In this document: positions 5,748 to 6,547 of the stretch, piece by piece | Numbering within the stretch: the stretch's first letter is position 1 | Layout of the letters: the number at the start of each line of letters is the position of its first letter | Origin: Lachnospiraceae bacterium | GTDB taxonomy: Bacteria > Bacillota > Clostridia > Lachnospirales > Lachnospiraceae | Direction of reading: 5' to 3' | DNA length: 6,547 bases | Assembly: GCA_014804185.1 (NCBI GenBank) | Contig: JAAVAG010000105.1 | Location: 1-6,547, forward strand | Made by a program: the position numbers and the translations under genes | Notes under the pieces: model-generated | What the model saw: only the letters and a program-made list of their open reading frames with translations | What the model was told of the DNA's origin: nothing | Databases searched by the model: none

Positions 5748-6547
5748 TTATCGCTCTATGCTGCTTCCCGCCAGATAACCCGTGGACCAGGCGATCTGCA
5801 GATTAAACCCTCCTGTAATGGCATCCAGATCCAGAACCTCCCCAGCGAAATACAGTCCCTTTACTTTTTTGGATTCCATTGTGGAGGGATTGATATCCTT
5901 TACTGAAACGCCTCCCTTTGTGATGACAGCCTCCGGGTAGTCCCTGCAGCCCGTCACGGTAAGCGGCAGTCTCCGGATCAGATCCGCAAACTTCCGGCGC
6001 TCCTCCTTCGTAATCTCCCCTGCTTTTTTGTCGGGATCAATACCGGAAAGCGCCACCATTACCGGCACAAGCCTGGAGGGAAAGAGCCTCGTTACGGCAT
6101 TTCTGAACTGCCTGCTCCGATTTTCTTCCATCTCCCGCATCAGCCTCTCTTCCAACTGCCTGTCGCTAAGCGCCGGTTTTAAGTCAATTTCCATTCTCGC
6201 CTGCTCTCCCCAGGCTTTCTGCACATAATACGCAGAGGCAGTCAGGATCAACGGTCCGCTGACGCCAAAATGCGTAAAAAGCATTTCCCCGAAGCCCTGC
6301 CAGATCTCTTCCTTCTGTCCATACAGGGTGACACGTACATTTTTCAGGGAAAGTCCCGTCAGTTCGTGACACCACTTTTCCCGGGTCAGCAGCGGAACAA
6401 GCGACGGCCTGCAAGCGACGATCCCATGACCTGTCTGCTCCGCAAACCGATAGCCGTCCCCGGTGGAACCCGTGGAGGGATAGGCCAGCCCTCCGGTGGC
6501 AACGATCACAGCGTCAGCTTCTTTCTTCTCTCCGCCTGCCAGAATAA
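5748..6547 (-). CDS. BaiN/HI0933-family NAD(P)/FAD-dependent oxidoreductase, C-terminal part, cut by window edge
   Basis: Flavoprotein of the HI0933/BaiN (YhiN-like) family; the 266 visible codons are the C-terminal two thirds of a protein usually near 400 aa. The frame stays open to the window end. The N-terminal Rossmann GxGxxG is therefore missing. Seen are VIVATGGLAYPSTGSTGDGY (the second dinucleotide-site strand and loop, codons starting near 6509), FTHFGVSGPLIL (typical of the insert domain), and near the C-terminus GGVSVKDINPSTMESKKVKG, then LYFAGEVLDLDAITGGFNLQ, which closes the FAD site. Relatives include C. scindens BaiN, proposed as a bile acid reductase, but most members have no known substrate, so I would not assign bile acid activity. 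It ends 39 bases before cmk and is the most upstream visible gene of the leftward cluster; the operon promoter must lie outside the window. Confidence 0.93.
   Translation of the reverse strand, partial: ILAGGEKKEADAVIVATGGLAYPSTGSTGDGYRFAEQTGHGIVACRPSLVPLLTREKWCHELTGLSLKNVRVTLYGQKEEIWQGFGEMLFTHFGVSGPLILTASAYYVQKAWGEQARMEIDLKPALSDRQLEERLMREMEENRSRQFRNAVTRLFPSRLVPVMVALSGIDPDKKAGEITKEERRKFADLIRRLPLTVTGCRDYPEAVITKGGVSVKDINPSTMESKKVKGLYFAGEVLDLDAITGGFNLQIAWSTGYLAGSSIER

Noticed and set aside
5025..5906. Plus-strand open frame of 293 codons opposite cmk and the oxidoreductase end
   Set aside because: It runs across two well supported genes on the other strand, shows no family signature and is best explained by codon bias of those genes.
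1..6547. A novel defence, mobile or biosynthetic system
   Set aside because: All large frames on the coding strands belong to known core families. I see no transposase, integrase, direct-repeat array, toxin-antitoxin pair or unusual composition.

Overview
This window looks like chromosomal DNA from an anaerobic Firmicute of the class Clostridia, most likely a Lachnospiraceae-type gut bacterium. The reasons are an Rnf complex subunit, the clostridial order cmk-ispH-S1, strong AGGAGG ribosome binding sites and roughly balanced base composition. It is an ordinary core-genome region. I see no mobile element, CRISPR array, tRNA or rRNA, and no unknown multigene system.

Left part (1-967, minus strand): the first 322 codons of rnfC, the NADH-interacting subunit of the ferredoxin:NAD+ oxidoreductase, cut by the window edge. 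A 131-bp AT-rich divergent intergenic region follows (968-1098). It holds a probable extended -10 promoter for the rightward gene and a perfect 10-bp inverted repeat.

Middle (1099-2202, plus strand): a single gene for a YprB-like RNase H-fold (DEDD) exonuclease with a C-terminal half I cannot assign. It converges on the next cluster, and a symmetrical hairpin at 2242-2270 can terminate transcription from both sides.

Right part (2276-6547, minus strand): one tightly packed cluster, read from right to left. It runs BaiN/HI0933-type FAD oxidoreductase (start beyond the window), cmk (CMP kinase), ispH (last step of the MEP isoprenoid pathway), a four-domain ribosomal protein S1 and cheR (chemoreceptor methyltransferase). 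Gaps are 39 bp or less; cmk/ispH overlap by 10 bp and ispH/S1 by 20 bp. This suggests a single transcript ending at the 2242-2270 hairpin, which would put cheR with housekeeping genes.

The two most interesting points are both speculative. First, the ispH/S1 junction: many Clostridia have these two proteins fused, whereas here they are separate and overlapping, with a TTT-TGA end where a +1 slip would enter the S1 frame. Second, the inverted repeat between rnfC and the exonuclease gene carries TTGTGAA half-sites resembling those bound by the redox repressor Rex.
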